A stretch of DNA of 64,000 nucleotides from PNNG01 sp046291695 (GTDB lineage: Bacteria; Bacteroidota; Bacteroidia; UBA7662). The translations under genes were made by a program, and so were the position numbers. Below the pieces are notes generated by a model that was not told the origin of the DNA, did not search any database, and saw only the letters and a program-made list of their open reading frames with translations. The DNA lies in assembly GCA_046291695.1 (NCBI GenBank), contig JBKBSO010000009.1, positions 62,001 to 126,000 of the forward strand, in the 5' to 3' direction. Below, piece after piece: positions 51,504-60,544 of this stretch. Every line of letters starts with the position of its first letter. Positions within the stretch are counted from its first letter, which is position 1.

Positions 51504-52325
51504 TTAGTATTCCCAAAGGGCTTGCTCAAAGTCAACAATCTCGTATTTGATACGATCGGCTTCCAACAGAATGTCGCGTCCGGCCGCATAATCTTCAATA
51601 CGCAAATCTCGTACATTCGATTCTTTGTAGATGTAACTGCTGAACATACGACGTATGAATACATCGTCGAACGACATTTTCTGACCATCATTACGCCAGT
51701 TGAACACTTCTGAGTTCGCCAAAATGTTACGAATCGCCGGATAGTATACCCAGAACATGGCCGTTTGACCTACAATTTGTCCTTCCGACTTCAGGTTAAT
51801 TACCGGTGCAACGGCAATAATCCGAACAACCATGGTTGAAATCTGCTTGTCGAATACCCATTCTTCCTTGATACGAATGGCCACCACATCATTGGGGTTA
51901 AACTCATTCTTTTCAATTTTTTGCTCAGGCAAAAGCGTAATTGGATTGGTTACCAATAAGGTATCATAACTTTCGAGCGTATTTAAAATCTCATCGGAAG
52001 TAATTGCATTCTCGGGAAACAACTCTTCTGTTTTAAACAAATAGCCCTCGAGCTCACCGCTTTTTAATGCTGCAACCAGTACGTTGATGAACATACTCTT
52101 GGGGTAAGTAAAAATCAGATTAGGCTTCTGATTCAAATCAATTACCCTTAGGATGTTCCAACTATACATCACATCCGCTTCACGGATAGGGGCCAGAGGA
52201 ATAGGCGGACGCTTTTTATACTTCTCACGTTTGTAAGCACCGTCTACAATTTCCATTTGCTGTCCCTGGGCGTATAAATCCCCGGCTAACAACAGCACAC
52301 AAATGGCGATTAACAGCTTTTTCAT
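51504..52325 (-). CDS. gldN: T9SS protein GldN
   Basis: GldN (PorN) is a periplasmic protein of the type IX secretion apparatus that, with GldK, forms the ring under the outer membrane. The 273-residue protein has a signal peptide (MKKLLIAICVLLLAGDLYAQ) and the family text DGAYKREKYKKRPPIPL, READVMYSWNILRVIDLNQK and FEQALWEY at the C-terminus. It is the last gene of the gldKLMN operon and is followed by a strong terminator. Confidence 0.96.
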   Translation of the reverse strand: MKKLLIAICVLLLAGDLYAQGQQMEIVDGAYKREKYKKRPPIPLAPIREADVMYSWNILRVIDLNQKPNLIFTYPKSMFINVLVAALKSGELEGYLFKTEELFPENAITSDEILNTLESYDTLLVTNPITLLPEQKIEKNEFNPNDVVAIRIKEEWVFDKQISTMVVRIIAVAPVINLKSEGQIVGQTAMFWVYYPAIRNILANSEVFNWRNDGQKMSFDDVFIRRMFSSYIYKESNVRDLRIEDYAAGRDILLEADRIKYEIVDFEQALWEY

Positions 52326-52331
52326 ATTGTT

Positions 52332-53918
52332 TTAATTTAAACCATAAGTTGCCGCCGGCAGCTTACGTGTTACCTTATCAGGGCCCATGGCCTTAATTTC
52401 ATCAAAGATAAAACGATCACCAGGCTTGGCATTTCTTATGATGGTTTGTGCCTGTCCGGTAAAGATAGGACCGCTTACCGTAACCACCTCTGGGTCGCGA
52501 CGGGGAGCAATATAAATCATCCGGAAACTTTGTATATCGAATCGCAAATCGAAATCAAAATCTTTAAGTAAGGCAATCATACCTCCTTGGGCTTTGAACT
52601 GAGCTGTCCCAACTTGTCCCGGATCTAAACCACCTACAGTGGCCAATGGATCTGGAACATATTTCACCCTGAATTCAGAAGCACCTAACAACTGTGCAGG
52701 CTTACCTTCTTCACCCTGGCCACGAACATCCACCATCACTTTTCCCGGTTGAGTCACCTTCACCACATACTTGCCATCTTTACCAGTAATGCTCCCTCCT
52801 CCGGAAATACTCGGCCTCAAATTAGAAGGTGTAACACCTGGTGCTGAAATCGAAACTGGATTTTCTACACCAATGTAAAATACATTCATTTTATCCGGAG
52901 AAACTACAGCAGCCGGTTTAGCCACAGTATAGGATGTTTCAAAGCGCATTTGATCAACACCACCACCAGGCTTATTTACATTAATAAAGCCTGCTAGGGT
53001 TTTTGAACCCTCAGAAGTCACCTTCATCTTATATCTACCCAAACCGCCTTCTACAGGCACTTTAGTACCATCCTCGAGGCGGATATCCAAATCCTGGCGG
53101 CTATCAAAAGCAACCAACATGATGTCGGCTTCGTATTCCTGACCTACCAAAACATAATTCGATTTGGGTATTACCTTAGCAATAACTTGGTCGAACTTAA
53201 GCGAGGATGCATCAATGGCCCCTAGTAAATAGGATATTACCTCCGTTTCGGTGTTGCGAATATCACTTTCGTACTTACTGAAAAGCGTAATTACACCTGA
53301 AAGAGGCATATCACCAAAATTCGACTGCAGCCAATTCTTTCTCACGCCAGTACCTGCTGCCGGTTCTGGATCTTTAGCTTCTTCAACATAAATCTTCACC
53401 TTAGCACGATCTTCAGCAGGAATTTGAGCTATGACATTGTTGCGATAGGTGTTAATCATATTCATCAATTCTAAACCCCGCTCACTCTTTCCATCAGGAT
53501 TAACCAATACATGTGAACTGATATCAATATTACCATCCTCAATTACCGATCGAACACCTTGTTGTTCTTTAAAATCTCCTTCATCTACTTCACCGTTTTT
53601 GTTACCGCCTAAGTCTATTAAATGGTTTTTCAAATCAGTAATGTAATTCAGTAGGGTTTCAGATTCCTTCTTTACCTGCTGCGCCTTTTTAAAACTCGCC
53701 TCTGTTTTACCTGGCTCTTCACGCATCTTAGCGTCAAAAGCCGCATATAAGGCCGCATTTTTCTGCGCAATAGATACGTTTGTATCTTCTAAGCTCTGAT
53801 TAATCATCGCAAAGGCCTTCAGAATTTCAGCGGATACATTTAGCGCTAACATGGCTGTTAGTACCAAATACATCATATTGATCATCTTCTGCCTGGGCGA
53901 CTGCTGTCCGCTTGCCAT
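52332..53918 (-). CDS. gldM: T9SS motor protein GldM
   Basis: GldM forms, with GldL, the proton-driven motor of the T9SS; its large periplasmic part reaches toward GldK/N. The 528-residue protein has one N-terminal span (about residues 12-34, MINMMYLVLTAMLALNVSAE) preceded by Arg9, the residue that faces the GldL glutamate in studied species. Four beta-rich periplasmic domains follow (landmarks GFINVNKPGGGVDQMRFET and FYIGVENPVSISAPGV). The start is 26 bases from the gldL stop and the gldN start is 6 bases from its stop. Confidence 0.96.
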   Translation of the reverse strand: MASGQQSPRQKMINMMYLVLTAMLALNVSAEILKAFAMINQSLEDTNVSIAQKNAALYAAFDAKMREEPGKTEASFKKAQQVKKESETLLNYITDLKNHLIDLGGNKNGEVDEGDFKEQQGVRSVIEDGNIDISSHVLVNPDGKSERGLELMNMINTYRNNVIAQIPAEDRAKVKIYVEEAKDPEPAAGTGVRKNWLQSNFGDMPLSGVITLFSKYESDIRNTETEVISYLLGAIDASSLKFDQVIAKVIPKSNYVLVGQEYEADIMLVAFDSRQDLDIRLEDGTKVPVEGGLGRYKMKVTSEGSKTLAGFINVNKPGGGVDQMRFETSYTVAKPAAVVSPDKMNVFYIGVENPVSISAPGVTPSNLRPSISGGGSITGKDGKYVVKVTQPGKVMVDVRGQGEEGKPAQLLGASEFRVKYVPDPLATVGGLDPGQVGTAQFKAQGGMIALLKDFDFDLRFDIQSFRMIYIAPRRDPEVVTVSGPIFTGQAQTIIRNAKPGDRFIFDEIKAMGPDKVTRKLPAATYGLN

Positions 53919-53943
53919 GTCCTATTACTCTCCGTTTTAAAAA

Positions 53944-54720
53944 TTAAACGCGAGGTGCGGTCATTGCATTCAACATATTGCCATAAACAGCATTCAAAGA
54001 ACTTAAGTTCTTGGCCAATTTGGCTATTTCATCTTGATACTTCTGGGCATCAGCTTGAGCTGCTTCCATTGATCCAAGTGCACCAGAAATATTGCCATAA
54101 AACTTATTCAAAGTTTGAAGGTGATTGTTCGTCTCCTTCAACTCCATTTCATACATGGCGTTCACACTGCTCAGGTTCGAAACCAATTGTTGCAATTGTG
54201 TTGCATACCCTTTGGCTTCTTCATTTACTGCACTAACCTCGCTGATTACAGCAGTAGCTTCGGTAGCCGTTCGGGCAAAACCAGAAACAGATGAAGCTGC
54301 ATCCCGTACACTCTTGGAGTACTCATCGGTAGCCACCGTAGCTTCGGAAATATCGGCCATCTTGCCAACATTACTACTCAATGACTTAAAACTATCTCCA
54401 AGATTCTCCAAAACTTCTTTGCCTATATTGGCCTCCTCAAGCATTGCTCCCAAATCACCAGCACCAGCCTTTTGTGTACGAGGCTCACCACCGGAGAGTT
54501 CAGGATATACCAAGGCCCAATCAAGTTCTTCATGGGGCTTTTCAAAAGCCGAAATAAAGAAGATGAGGGCTTCTGTGCCCAGACCTAAGGTGAGTGCAAA
54601 GTCGGCTCCAGGTAAGTGACGAATCTTAAACAAGGCACCGATGATCACGATTGCTGCGCCCCAACCATATGCGTAGTTGAGTAACGACTTTCCTTTCTTT
54701 GATTGCAAAAAGCTTGACAT
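53944..54720 (-). CDS. gldL: T9SS motor protein GldL
   Basis: GldL is the inner-membrane ion-conducting part of the T9SS motor. The 258 residues start with two spans (YGWGAAIVIIGALFKI, about 18-33, and FALTLGLGTEALIFFISAF, about 41-59). The second holds Glu50, which matches the essential proton-carrying glutamate of this family, and is preceded by the loop RHLPGAD. The rest is a long cytosolic helical/coiled-coil tail. It lies between gldK and gldM in the standard order. Confidence 0.96.
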   Translation of the reverse strand: MSSFLQSKKGKSLLNYAYGWGAAIVIIGALFKIRHLPGADFALTLGLGTEALIFFISAFEKPHEELDWALVYPELSGGEPRTQKAGAGDLGAMLEEANIGKEVLENLGDSFKSLSSNVGKMADISEATVATDEYSKSVRDAASSVSGFARTATEATAVISEVSAVNEEAKGYATQLQQLVSNLSSVNAMYEMELKETNNHLQTLNKFYGNISGALGSMEAAQADAQKYQDEIAKLAKNLSSLNAVYGNMLNAMTAPRV

Positions 54721-54758
54721 GCTTGACGAATTAAAATTTAAAAATTATTGGTTTTAGG

Positions 54759-56015
54759 TTAAAAATCTCTCAAATCCCTACCCAGGAAGTCCATCACACA
54801 ACGGAATCCCACATAGGATTTGGTTGAATCCTGGTATTCAAATGTGCGTGTTCCTGTTTGGATAAGGTACCCCACATCTTTCCAACTTCCTCCGCGTACC
54901 ACCTTACGCTTCATTACCTTATCATCTTCCTCAGTTGCATCATACTTATAATCGGGGTTCAAATCATGTACCGTACTAAACACCGACTCATCATAAGCCG
55001 TACTGGTCCATTCCGATACATTACCCGCCATATTATACAAACCAAAATCATTGGCATTGTAGGTGTAGGTTTTTACAGTGTAAAAACCACCATCATCTGT
55101 ATAATTACCACGACCAGGCTTGAAGTTGGCAATCAAACAGCCCTTATCGTTTTTAATATACGGACCACCCCATGGATACGGTGAACTCATATGACTTCCA
55201 CGGGCAGCATATTCCCATTCAAACTCGGTGGGTAAGCGAAAATCCCCTTGTTTAGATAAGCCCTTGGAAATCCGATAGCTATTAAACAACTGCGTACGCC
55301 AATGACAAAACGCTGATGCCTGTTCCCAACTTACCCCAACTACAGGATAATCGTCATAGGCCGGATGCGAGAAATAGTTCTGTGCTTGTGGCTCGTTGTA
55401 AGAAAATGTGAAATCACGAGCCCATACCAATGTATCTGGATAAACATTCACCGTATTGGTAATCAAGAACTCAGCGCGGGGACGATCGGCATCACGGTTC
55501 AAGGCCGCCGCTTTCAAGTCAAAATACTTGTAGGTAAAGTTCAACTTGCGAACATCAATCTCAAAACGACCGAAAATTTGTTCATTCTCTGGGAAAAACA
55601 ACTCTTCTACCTCCTCCAGCAAAGCCGGATCTTGCCAGTTGAGCTTCACCTTCCAATCAATGTATTCCTTACCGAAATCGTCTTCGGTGAGGTTTCCTAG
55701 AATGGTGTGCGCCAATGAGTCACGTACCCACTGTACAAACTGCCGATATTCATTGTTCGAAATTTCTGCGTCATCCATATAGAATGCTTTTACAGAAACG
55801 GTTTTGGTTTGCTGGTTGGCATTAAAGAAGACATCCTGGTCTCCCTGACCCGCCTGAAACGAACCACTCGGAATAAAAACGGTACCATAAGGCTCCGCCT
55901 GCGTCCACTTCGGACGGTTCTGAGCACCTACCAGTTCACCACTGTCGCCACGTCCACAGCTGGCCATAAGAGCGGCTGTACCAATAATTGCGGCGTAAGT
56001 TGAGATCCTTTTCAT
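54759..56015 (-). CDS. gldK: T9SS lipoprotein GldK
   Basis: GldK (PorK) is an outer-membrane lipoprotein that with GldN builds the periplasmic ring of the T9SS. The 418-residue protein has the lipoprotein signal MKRISTYAAIIGTAALMASC, and its mature part has the formylglycine-enzyme-like (SUMF1) fold: GTVFIPSGSFQAGQGDQD, DYPVVGVSWEQASAFCHWR, RLPTEFEWEYAARG and NMAGNVSEWTS. The C-terminal VVRGGSWKD and YVGFRCVMDF also fit. It opens the gldKLMN operon. Confidence 0.96.
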   Translation of the reverse strand: MKRISTYAAIIGTAALMASCGRGDSGELVGAQNRPKWTQAEPYGTVFIPSGSFQAGQGDQDVFFNANQQTKTVSVKAFYMDDAEISNNEYRQFVQWVRDSLAHTILGNLTEDDFGKEYIDWKVKLNWQDPALLEEVEELFFPENEQIFGRFEIDVRKLNFTYKYFDLKAAALNRDADRPRAEFLITNTVNVYPDTLVWARDFTFSYNEPQAQNYFSHPAYDDYPVVGVSWEQASAFCHWRTQLFNSYRISKGLSKQGDFRLPTEFEWEYAARGSHMSSPYPWGGPYIKNDKGCLIANFKPGRGNYTDDGGFYTVKTYTYNANDFGLYNMAGNVSEWTSTAYDESVFSTVHDLNPDYKYDATEEDDKVMKRKVVRGGSWKDVGYLIQTGTRTFEYQDSTKSYVGFRCVMDFLGRDLRDF

Positions 56016-56176
56016 GTTAGCCTTTTTAGATTAAAAGCGCTTAAAATTAAATATTCCAAACAACTACAAATAACTTTCTTTTCGAAATTTATGCATTTTG
56101 CACCATTTGGGGAAGGTAAAGATACTTGTATTTGTGATAAGTAAAAGGAATGAATTAAAAAAATATTGCATTTCTG

Positions 56177-57106
56177 TTACAAAAATCTCGGAGACCTGAT
56201 GATTACCTGAGGCTTTTCAGGGAATACAATATTAAAATCGTAACCGATAAATATCTCATGAGATCCCGCATGCAGGGGAGATAATGCCCCCAAACTATAG
56301 TCATACGAATAACCCACGCGTACTTTTTTTCCTACATTAGCACCCACCATAAAAATGGCAGCATCCCCGGTAGAATACCCTCCACCAAACCAAAATTTAT
56401 CACGGAAGGTAGCCAATACGTTAAAGTCTGCCTGAAAAACAGAGGCATTTGTTTTGAGTAAGGTTGAAGGCGTGATTTTGAAAGACTCACCTACCGGAAT
56501 GTGGTACCCCCCTGAAATAAAGAAGTTTCGCTCAACCGTAATCTCCGCGCCCGTATTGTTGTATTGTACTACCGGATTATTCAAACGATTCGATGACAAA
56601 TTGATATACATATCTTCACTGGTATAGTGAATTCCCGCCCCCCAGTCAAAGGCCAATGCATTGGTACGAGCAGTTACTAGTAAGGGGTCATTCGGGTCGA
56701 TGGGCTTAAACTTGGTGCCATCGAGTACGCTTTGAAAACCTCCGCCGTATAAACCTATCCCCAAATTGCCATTAAATAAATCCATCCGGTAGGCATAAGC
56801 CAATCGAAAACTGGTTGTTTGGTTGAAGAACTCATCGTCGCGAGTTGCCTGAAAGCCTAAACCACCGCCCAAAAATTTTACAGGCAAATGAACACTCGCA
56901 TGCGTGGTCCGCGGACTGGCATCTTCAGGAATATTCACCCACTGATAGCGATGAATTAAAAAAGTACTTATTGCCCCCCTCGATCCAGCCACGGCAGGAT
57001 TATAGAAAAAGTCGTTGAACATATAATGGTTCCACTTTGGCTCTTGTTGCGCAAACAACTGATGGGCCGACAGTAGGAACAAAAAGGCAAGTAGAAGCTT
57101 TCTCAT
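56177..57106 (-). CDS. PorP/SprF-family T9SS outer-membrane protein
   Basis: The 309-residue barrel protein has a signal peptide (MRKLLLAFLFLLSAHQLFAQ) and the family start QQEPKWNHYMFNDFFYNPAVAGSRG, of which HYMFNDFFYNPAVAG is the diagnostic part. Family members anchor or help secrete particular T9SS cargo and, in gliding species, the SprB adhesin. It lies 161 bases upstream of gldK on the same strand, the usual position, but the intergenic space implies a separate promoter. Confidence 0.92.
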   Translation of the reverse strand: MRKLLLAFLFLLSAHQLFAQQEPKWNHYMFNDFFYNPAVAGSRGAISTFLIHRYQWVNIPEDASPRTTHASVHLPVKFLGGGLGFQATRDDEFFNQTTSFRLAYAYRMDLFNGNLGIGLYGGGFQSVLDGTKFKPIDPNDPLLVTARTNALAFDWGAGIHYTSEDMYINLSSNRLNNPVVQYNNTGAEITVERNFFISGGYHIPVGESFKITPSTLLKTNASVFQADFNVLATFRDKFWFGGGYSTGDAAIFMVGANVGKKVRVGYSYDYSLGALSPLHAGSHEIFIGYDFNIVFPEKPQVIIRSPRFL

Positions 57107-57174
57107 CCAGTAATTTCCGTTTCAGCTAGCATTTGAAGCTTCTAAATAACGGAAAGTTCACTGTATATACAAGC

Positions 57175-57942
57175 TTACTTATTTACTTTTTTGATATAGG
57201 CCTCAATAGCCATGGTCATCGAAGGGGCTTCGGGAGTAGGTGCAGGCACATCAACACGGAGGTTTCGCTCGGCCATAGCAGCATGGGTTTGTGCACCAAA
57301 TCCTGCTATTCGCGTGTTACCTTGTTCAAAATCAGGGAAGTTCTCAAAAAGCGACTTGATACCACTCGGGCTGAAAAAGGCCAACATATCGTATTTGATA
57401 TCCGCTAAATCACTTAAATCACTCGAAACAGTACGATACATCACCGCCTGCTTAATCTCAATATTTATTTTGGAAGCTTCACCAATAAATCCTCCCGACA
57501 TCACATCTGAACATGGCATTAGGAATTTCTCTTGTTTGTGCTTGAGCATGTATGGCAACAAATCTTCCATCTTACCATCCCCAAAAAATACCTTCCGCTT
57601 GCGCATCTGTATATACTTCTGAACATACACACCTATATTCTCAGATATGCAGAAGTAACGGGTATCTATCGGCATCTCAATGCGCATCTCTTCACACATT
57701 CTGAAAAAATGGTCAATAGCATTGCGACTGTTAAATAAAATAGCGGTGTAGTCGGAGATATTGATTTTATCTTTCCTAAAATCTTTGGCAGATACCCCTT
57801 CTACCTTAATAAATGGACGGAAATCAATCTTAATATTATACTTCCTCGCCAATTCAAAATATGGAGACTTTTCGCTCTCAGGTCGAGGTTGCGAAACAAG
57901 GATAGTTTTTACTTTCGGGTAGTTGCTCTCAGCGTTAGACAT
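57175..57942 (-). CDS. hemD: uroporphyrinogen-III synthase
   Basis: HemD closes hydroxymethylbilane to uroporphyrinogen III in heme synthesis. The 255-residue protein has the two-lobe family pattern: ILVSQPRPESEKSPYFELARKY at the start, YTAILFNSRNAIDHFF in lobe one, and DMLAFFSPSGIKSLFENFP with IAGFGAQTHAAMAERNL in lobe two. It is isolated from other heme genes and shares 8 bases with the DUF4271 gene upstream (57935-57942), suggesting cotranscription. Confidence 0.92.
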   Translation of the reverse strand: MSNAESNYPKVKTILVSQPRPESEKSPYFELARKYNIKIDFRPFIKVEGVSAKDFRKDKINISDYTAILFNSRNAIDHFFRMCEEMRIEMPIDTRYFCISENIGVYVQKYIQMRKRKVFFGDGKMEDLLPYMLKHKQEKFLMPCSDVMSGGFIGEASKINIEIKQAVMYRTVSSDLSDLADIKYDMLAFFSPSGIKSLFENFPDFEQGNTRIAGFGAQTHAAMAERNLRVDVPAPTPEAPSMTMAIEAYIKKVNK

Positions 57943-58774
57943 TCAGCAGAAATTTGACAATTACAGCTGTCGGGATTATTTCAACGGCGCAAAAATACAA
58001 AATAAAGTGGAAGACGTATGCAGACAACGCCTGCGTAATGTGACGAATGGCAAAAAAATATCGCCAAACTAAACCGAATGCCAGCAAAAATAGCAATACG
58101 CCACCTACTGAACTGGCCAAAATATCAGGAGAAAAAAATACAAAAGGCAAAAACAACACCAGTAGCACGCCTAAAACCCGATTGATTAAAAATACTTGAC
58201 TCAAGTAATAAGCCACCATATCCCTTAATCTAAATAATCGCCCAAAAAAACGGTACAAAATAAATTTCCCAAAATAAAGCAGACACAGGCAAATGAATAA
58301 AACAACTATAACCATCTCCTTTTGCTTAGCAGCCAAAAAAAAGTGATTTTCAGGAATAAACTCAAAAATCATCATCGCCAACATCACGTTAAAAACGCTT
58401 ATATACAAGAGCGATAAAGGCGTACGATGATTCGATTGTTCACGCGAAAATTGTATCGATAAGCGATAATTGGTTACCGATTGCACCATAAGCTTTAAAT
58501 AATGCGGCTCTCGTGCAATCAAAAAAACCAGTAAGGCAAATACGAAAAGCAATAGTATAAAATCAAAATTACGGCTATCCGTTTCTATGGGCAAGATTGC
58601 CGGCCGGGTATCCACCAAAAGGTCTTGCCCTTCTTGAGTAACCATGCTAAGGCGGTCAAGACTAAAAGCATATGTGTCGGGCTCTTCCGCTTTCGAAAAA
58701 AAGTCAACCGTTGGAGTATGGGCCCCAACCCAAAAACTGAAGCACAACAGCAGCATTAACAAGCTCGATCGCAT
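57935..58774 (-). CDS. DUF4271 membrane protein
   Basis: A 279-residue protein with a signal peptide (MRSSLLMLLLCFSFWVGA), a short periplasmic segment, and about seven membrane spans, including FDFILLLFVFALLVFLIA and LVLFLPFVFFSPDILAS. The family DUF4271 is widespread next to hemD in Bacteroidota; its role is unknown. It overlaps hemD by 8 bases and lies 22 bases downstream of the BamA/TamA-like gene. Confidence 0.88.
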   Translation of the reverse strand: MRSSLLMLLLCFSFWVGAHTPTVDFFSKAEEPDTYAFSLDRLSMVTQEGQDLLVDTRPAILPIETDSRNFDFILLLFVFALLVFLIAREPHYLKLMVQSVTNYRLSIQFSREQSNHRTPLSLLYISVFNVMLAMMIFEFIPENHFFLAAKQKEMVIVVLFICLCLLYFGKFILYRFFGRLFRLRDMVAYYLSQVFLINRVLGVLLVLFLPFVFFSPDILASSVGGVLLFLLAFGLVWRYFFAIRHITQALSAYVFHFILYFCAVEIIPTAVIVKFLLNV

Positions 58775-58795
58775 CCCGCAAATTTACAGAATCAA

Positions 58796-60496
58796 CTACA
58801 GTAAATAACGATAACCTAAATGCACTTTGGTGTTTCGTGTAGTTAGGGGCTGATTACGCTCATTTCCAAGCGCATAGGCCACAGAAAACACACCACTTCC
58901 TGCCTGAAATGTAATTCCACCTCCAAAACCATATGGAAAATCGCTATACCCCTGCCCTACAGCATCGTTACGCAACCAGCCTCCGTTCCAAAATAAATAC
59001 AACCACGAATCGCGATCAAGCAAAAAACGCTGCTCCAAATTCGCTACCAAGTAAGAACTGGCAAAAATTGATTCTTCATCAAAACCCTTCAACGTTTTAA
59101 ACCCACCAAAACGAAACAGCTCGTTAAAATATAAATTCCGGCTAAGTAAAGCCCTGCCATGCCAATCAAGTACGGTTTGCCAACGCACCAACCAAGGCAC
59201 CAACACCTGCCCTTCCGTGTGAAATTGATACTGATCATAATTTCGAGCACCTGAAAAATCACCATCACTCAATTGCTCATTGGCTGTACGCCTTCCAGCA
59301 GCAGCTCCCAATACCATGCGCCATCCTCTATAAGGATTAAATGCCCGGTCAAGACGCTGTAAGCTATATTCCAAGCCATACAGACTGCCATCTACCCTTG
59401 CCTGGCTCAATCCGGTTGCTAAAGGACTCCCCAACAAACGATAGCTACGCTGCTGATAAAAACCTTTGGCATAATTACCAGGGCTAAAAGTATATTCTAA
59501 TCCTGCCATAGTCTGGACCTCCAGAAAACTTGAGTCACGTCTAAAAAGGCGAAAATCTGCATCAATACCAATGGGGCTGCCGAACAAAAATGGCCAACGA
59601 AGTCGTGTTTTTAAATCTTGTGTTCCTTGTTGCAAGCTTCGCCAATTAAAACTAATGAGTTCACCTCTGCTAAAGGCACTCCAAAGCAATAGATTTAAAT
59701 CTCCGGTAATTAGTAGCGACTCGTCAACTCCAGCCCCAGGGAAAACGCCAAGCATGCCATCAAAGCTGTTCACCCTTCGATTGTCAGCTAAAATCGCAAT
59801 ACTAGCCTTATCGTTGTAAAAAAATATTTGTGGGCTTTCGCTCACTGAAGCATAAGGTAATGCATTTATACGTCGATTAATACGCTGTATATCAAGCTCA
59901 CGATAATACTGGCCTTCCCTAAGCTGTAAATATCGGGCCAAAACACGTGGATGCAACTTTAAATCACCACCCAATCGTAGGCTATCATATACTACCAATT
60001 TCCCCTTTTCAAGTCGCGCATAGGCCAATACAGAGGCATCTGTCACCATCAAACTATCGAAGAAAAATTGAGCAAATGGGAATCCCTCGTTTTCGGCTTG
60101 ACGAAGCAATGCAGCAATGAGTTGGTCTAATTCCGTGATATTTAAAGGCTGATTTTCAAAATCACGATACCGAAAACCCGTATTAGCCAGATAGTCTGCA
60201 GGGATTCCACTGGTGTTCAATTGTGTCCATCGGTATTGCTGCCCATAGTGCACACACACTTCTAAGCCATTTTCTAAATAACGAAGGGTATCAAATGCGG
60301 CAGTAAGGTAGCCACGCGATTGTAAATCGGTGCGCATCCGATCCAATGCACGCGTAGCCGATAAACTGTCAGCATACGGCCGAACAACACGATATTCTAC
60401 TTCACCGCAATCGCGTACATAAAGACTAAAAGTTTGAGCAACCGTTTCTAAAGAGCATCCCAGCACCACAAGCATAAAGGCTACAAAACTTCGCAT
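58796..60496 (-). CDS. BamA/TamA-family outer-membrane barrel protein
   Basis: The start was set at the ATG 60496 (MRSFVAFMLVVLGCSLETVAQ) because it begins the signal peptide. The 566-residue protein has an N-terminal periplasmic part with POTRA-like repeats (about 40-230; SRGYLTAAFDTL and LREGQYYRELDIQRINRRI) and a C-terminal 16-strand-type Omp85 barrel (YSLQRLDRAFNPYRGWRM, RFGGFKTLKGFDEESIFAS). The RGF-like loop of Omp85 proteins reads KGFDE, so the usual arginine is changed to lysine. It may insert or transport surface proteins. Confidence 0.85.
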   Translation of the reverse strand: MRSFVAFMLVVLGCSLETVAQTFSLYVRDCGEVEYRVVRPYADSLSATRALDRMRTDLQSRGYLTAAFDTLRYLENGLEVCVHYGQQYRWTQLNTSGIPADYLANTGFRYRDFENQPLNITELDQLIAALLRQAENEGFPFAQFFFDSLMVTDASVLAYARLEKGKLVVYDSLRLGGDLKLHPRVLARYLQLREGQYYRELDIQRINRRINALPYASVSESPQIFFYNDKASIAILADNRRVNSFDGMLGVFPGAGVDESLLITGDLNLLLWSAFSRGELISFNWRSLQQGTQDLKTRLRWPFLFGSPIGIDADFRLFRRDSSFLEVQTMAGLEYTFSPGNYAKGFYQQRSYRLLGSPLATGLSQARVDGSLYGLEYSLQRLDRAFNPYRGWRMVLGAAAGRRTANEQLSDGDFSGARNYDQYQFHTEGQVLVPWLVRWQTVLDWHGRALLSRNLYFNELFRFGGFKTLKGFDEESIFASSYLVANLEQRFLLDRDSWLYLFWNGGWLRNDAVGQGYSDFPYGFGGGITFQAGSGVFSVAYALGNERNQPLTTRNTKVHLGYRYLL

Positions 60497-60544
60497 GCAC
60501 AAATAAACGCGATTTTCGGATACAGATTTCAGTCCGCTCCCAAT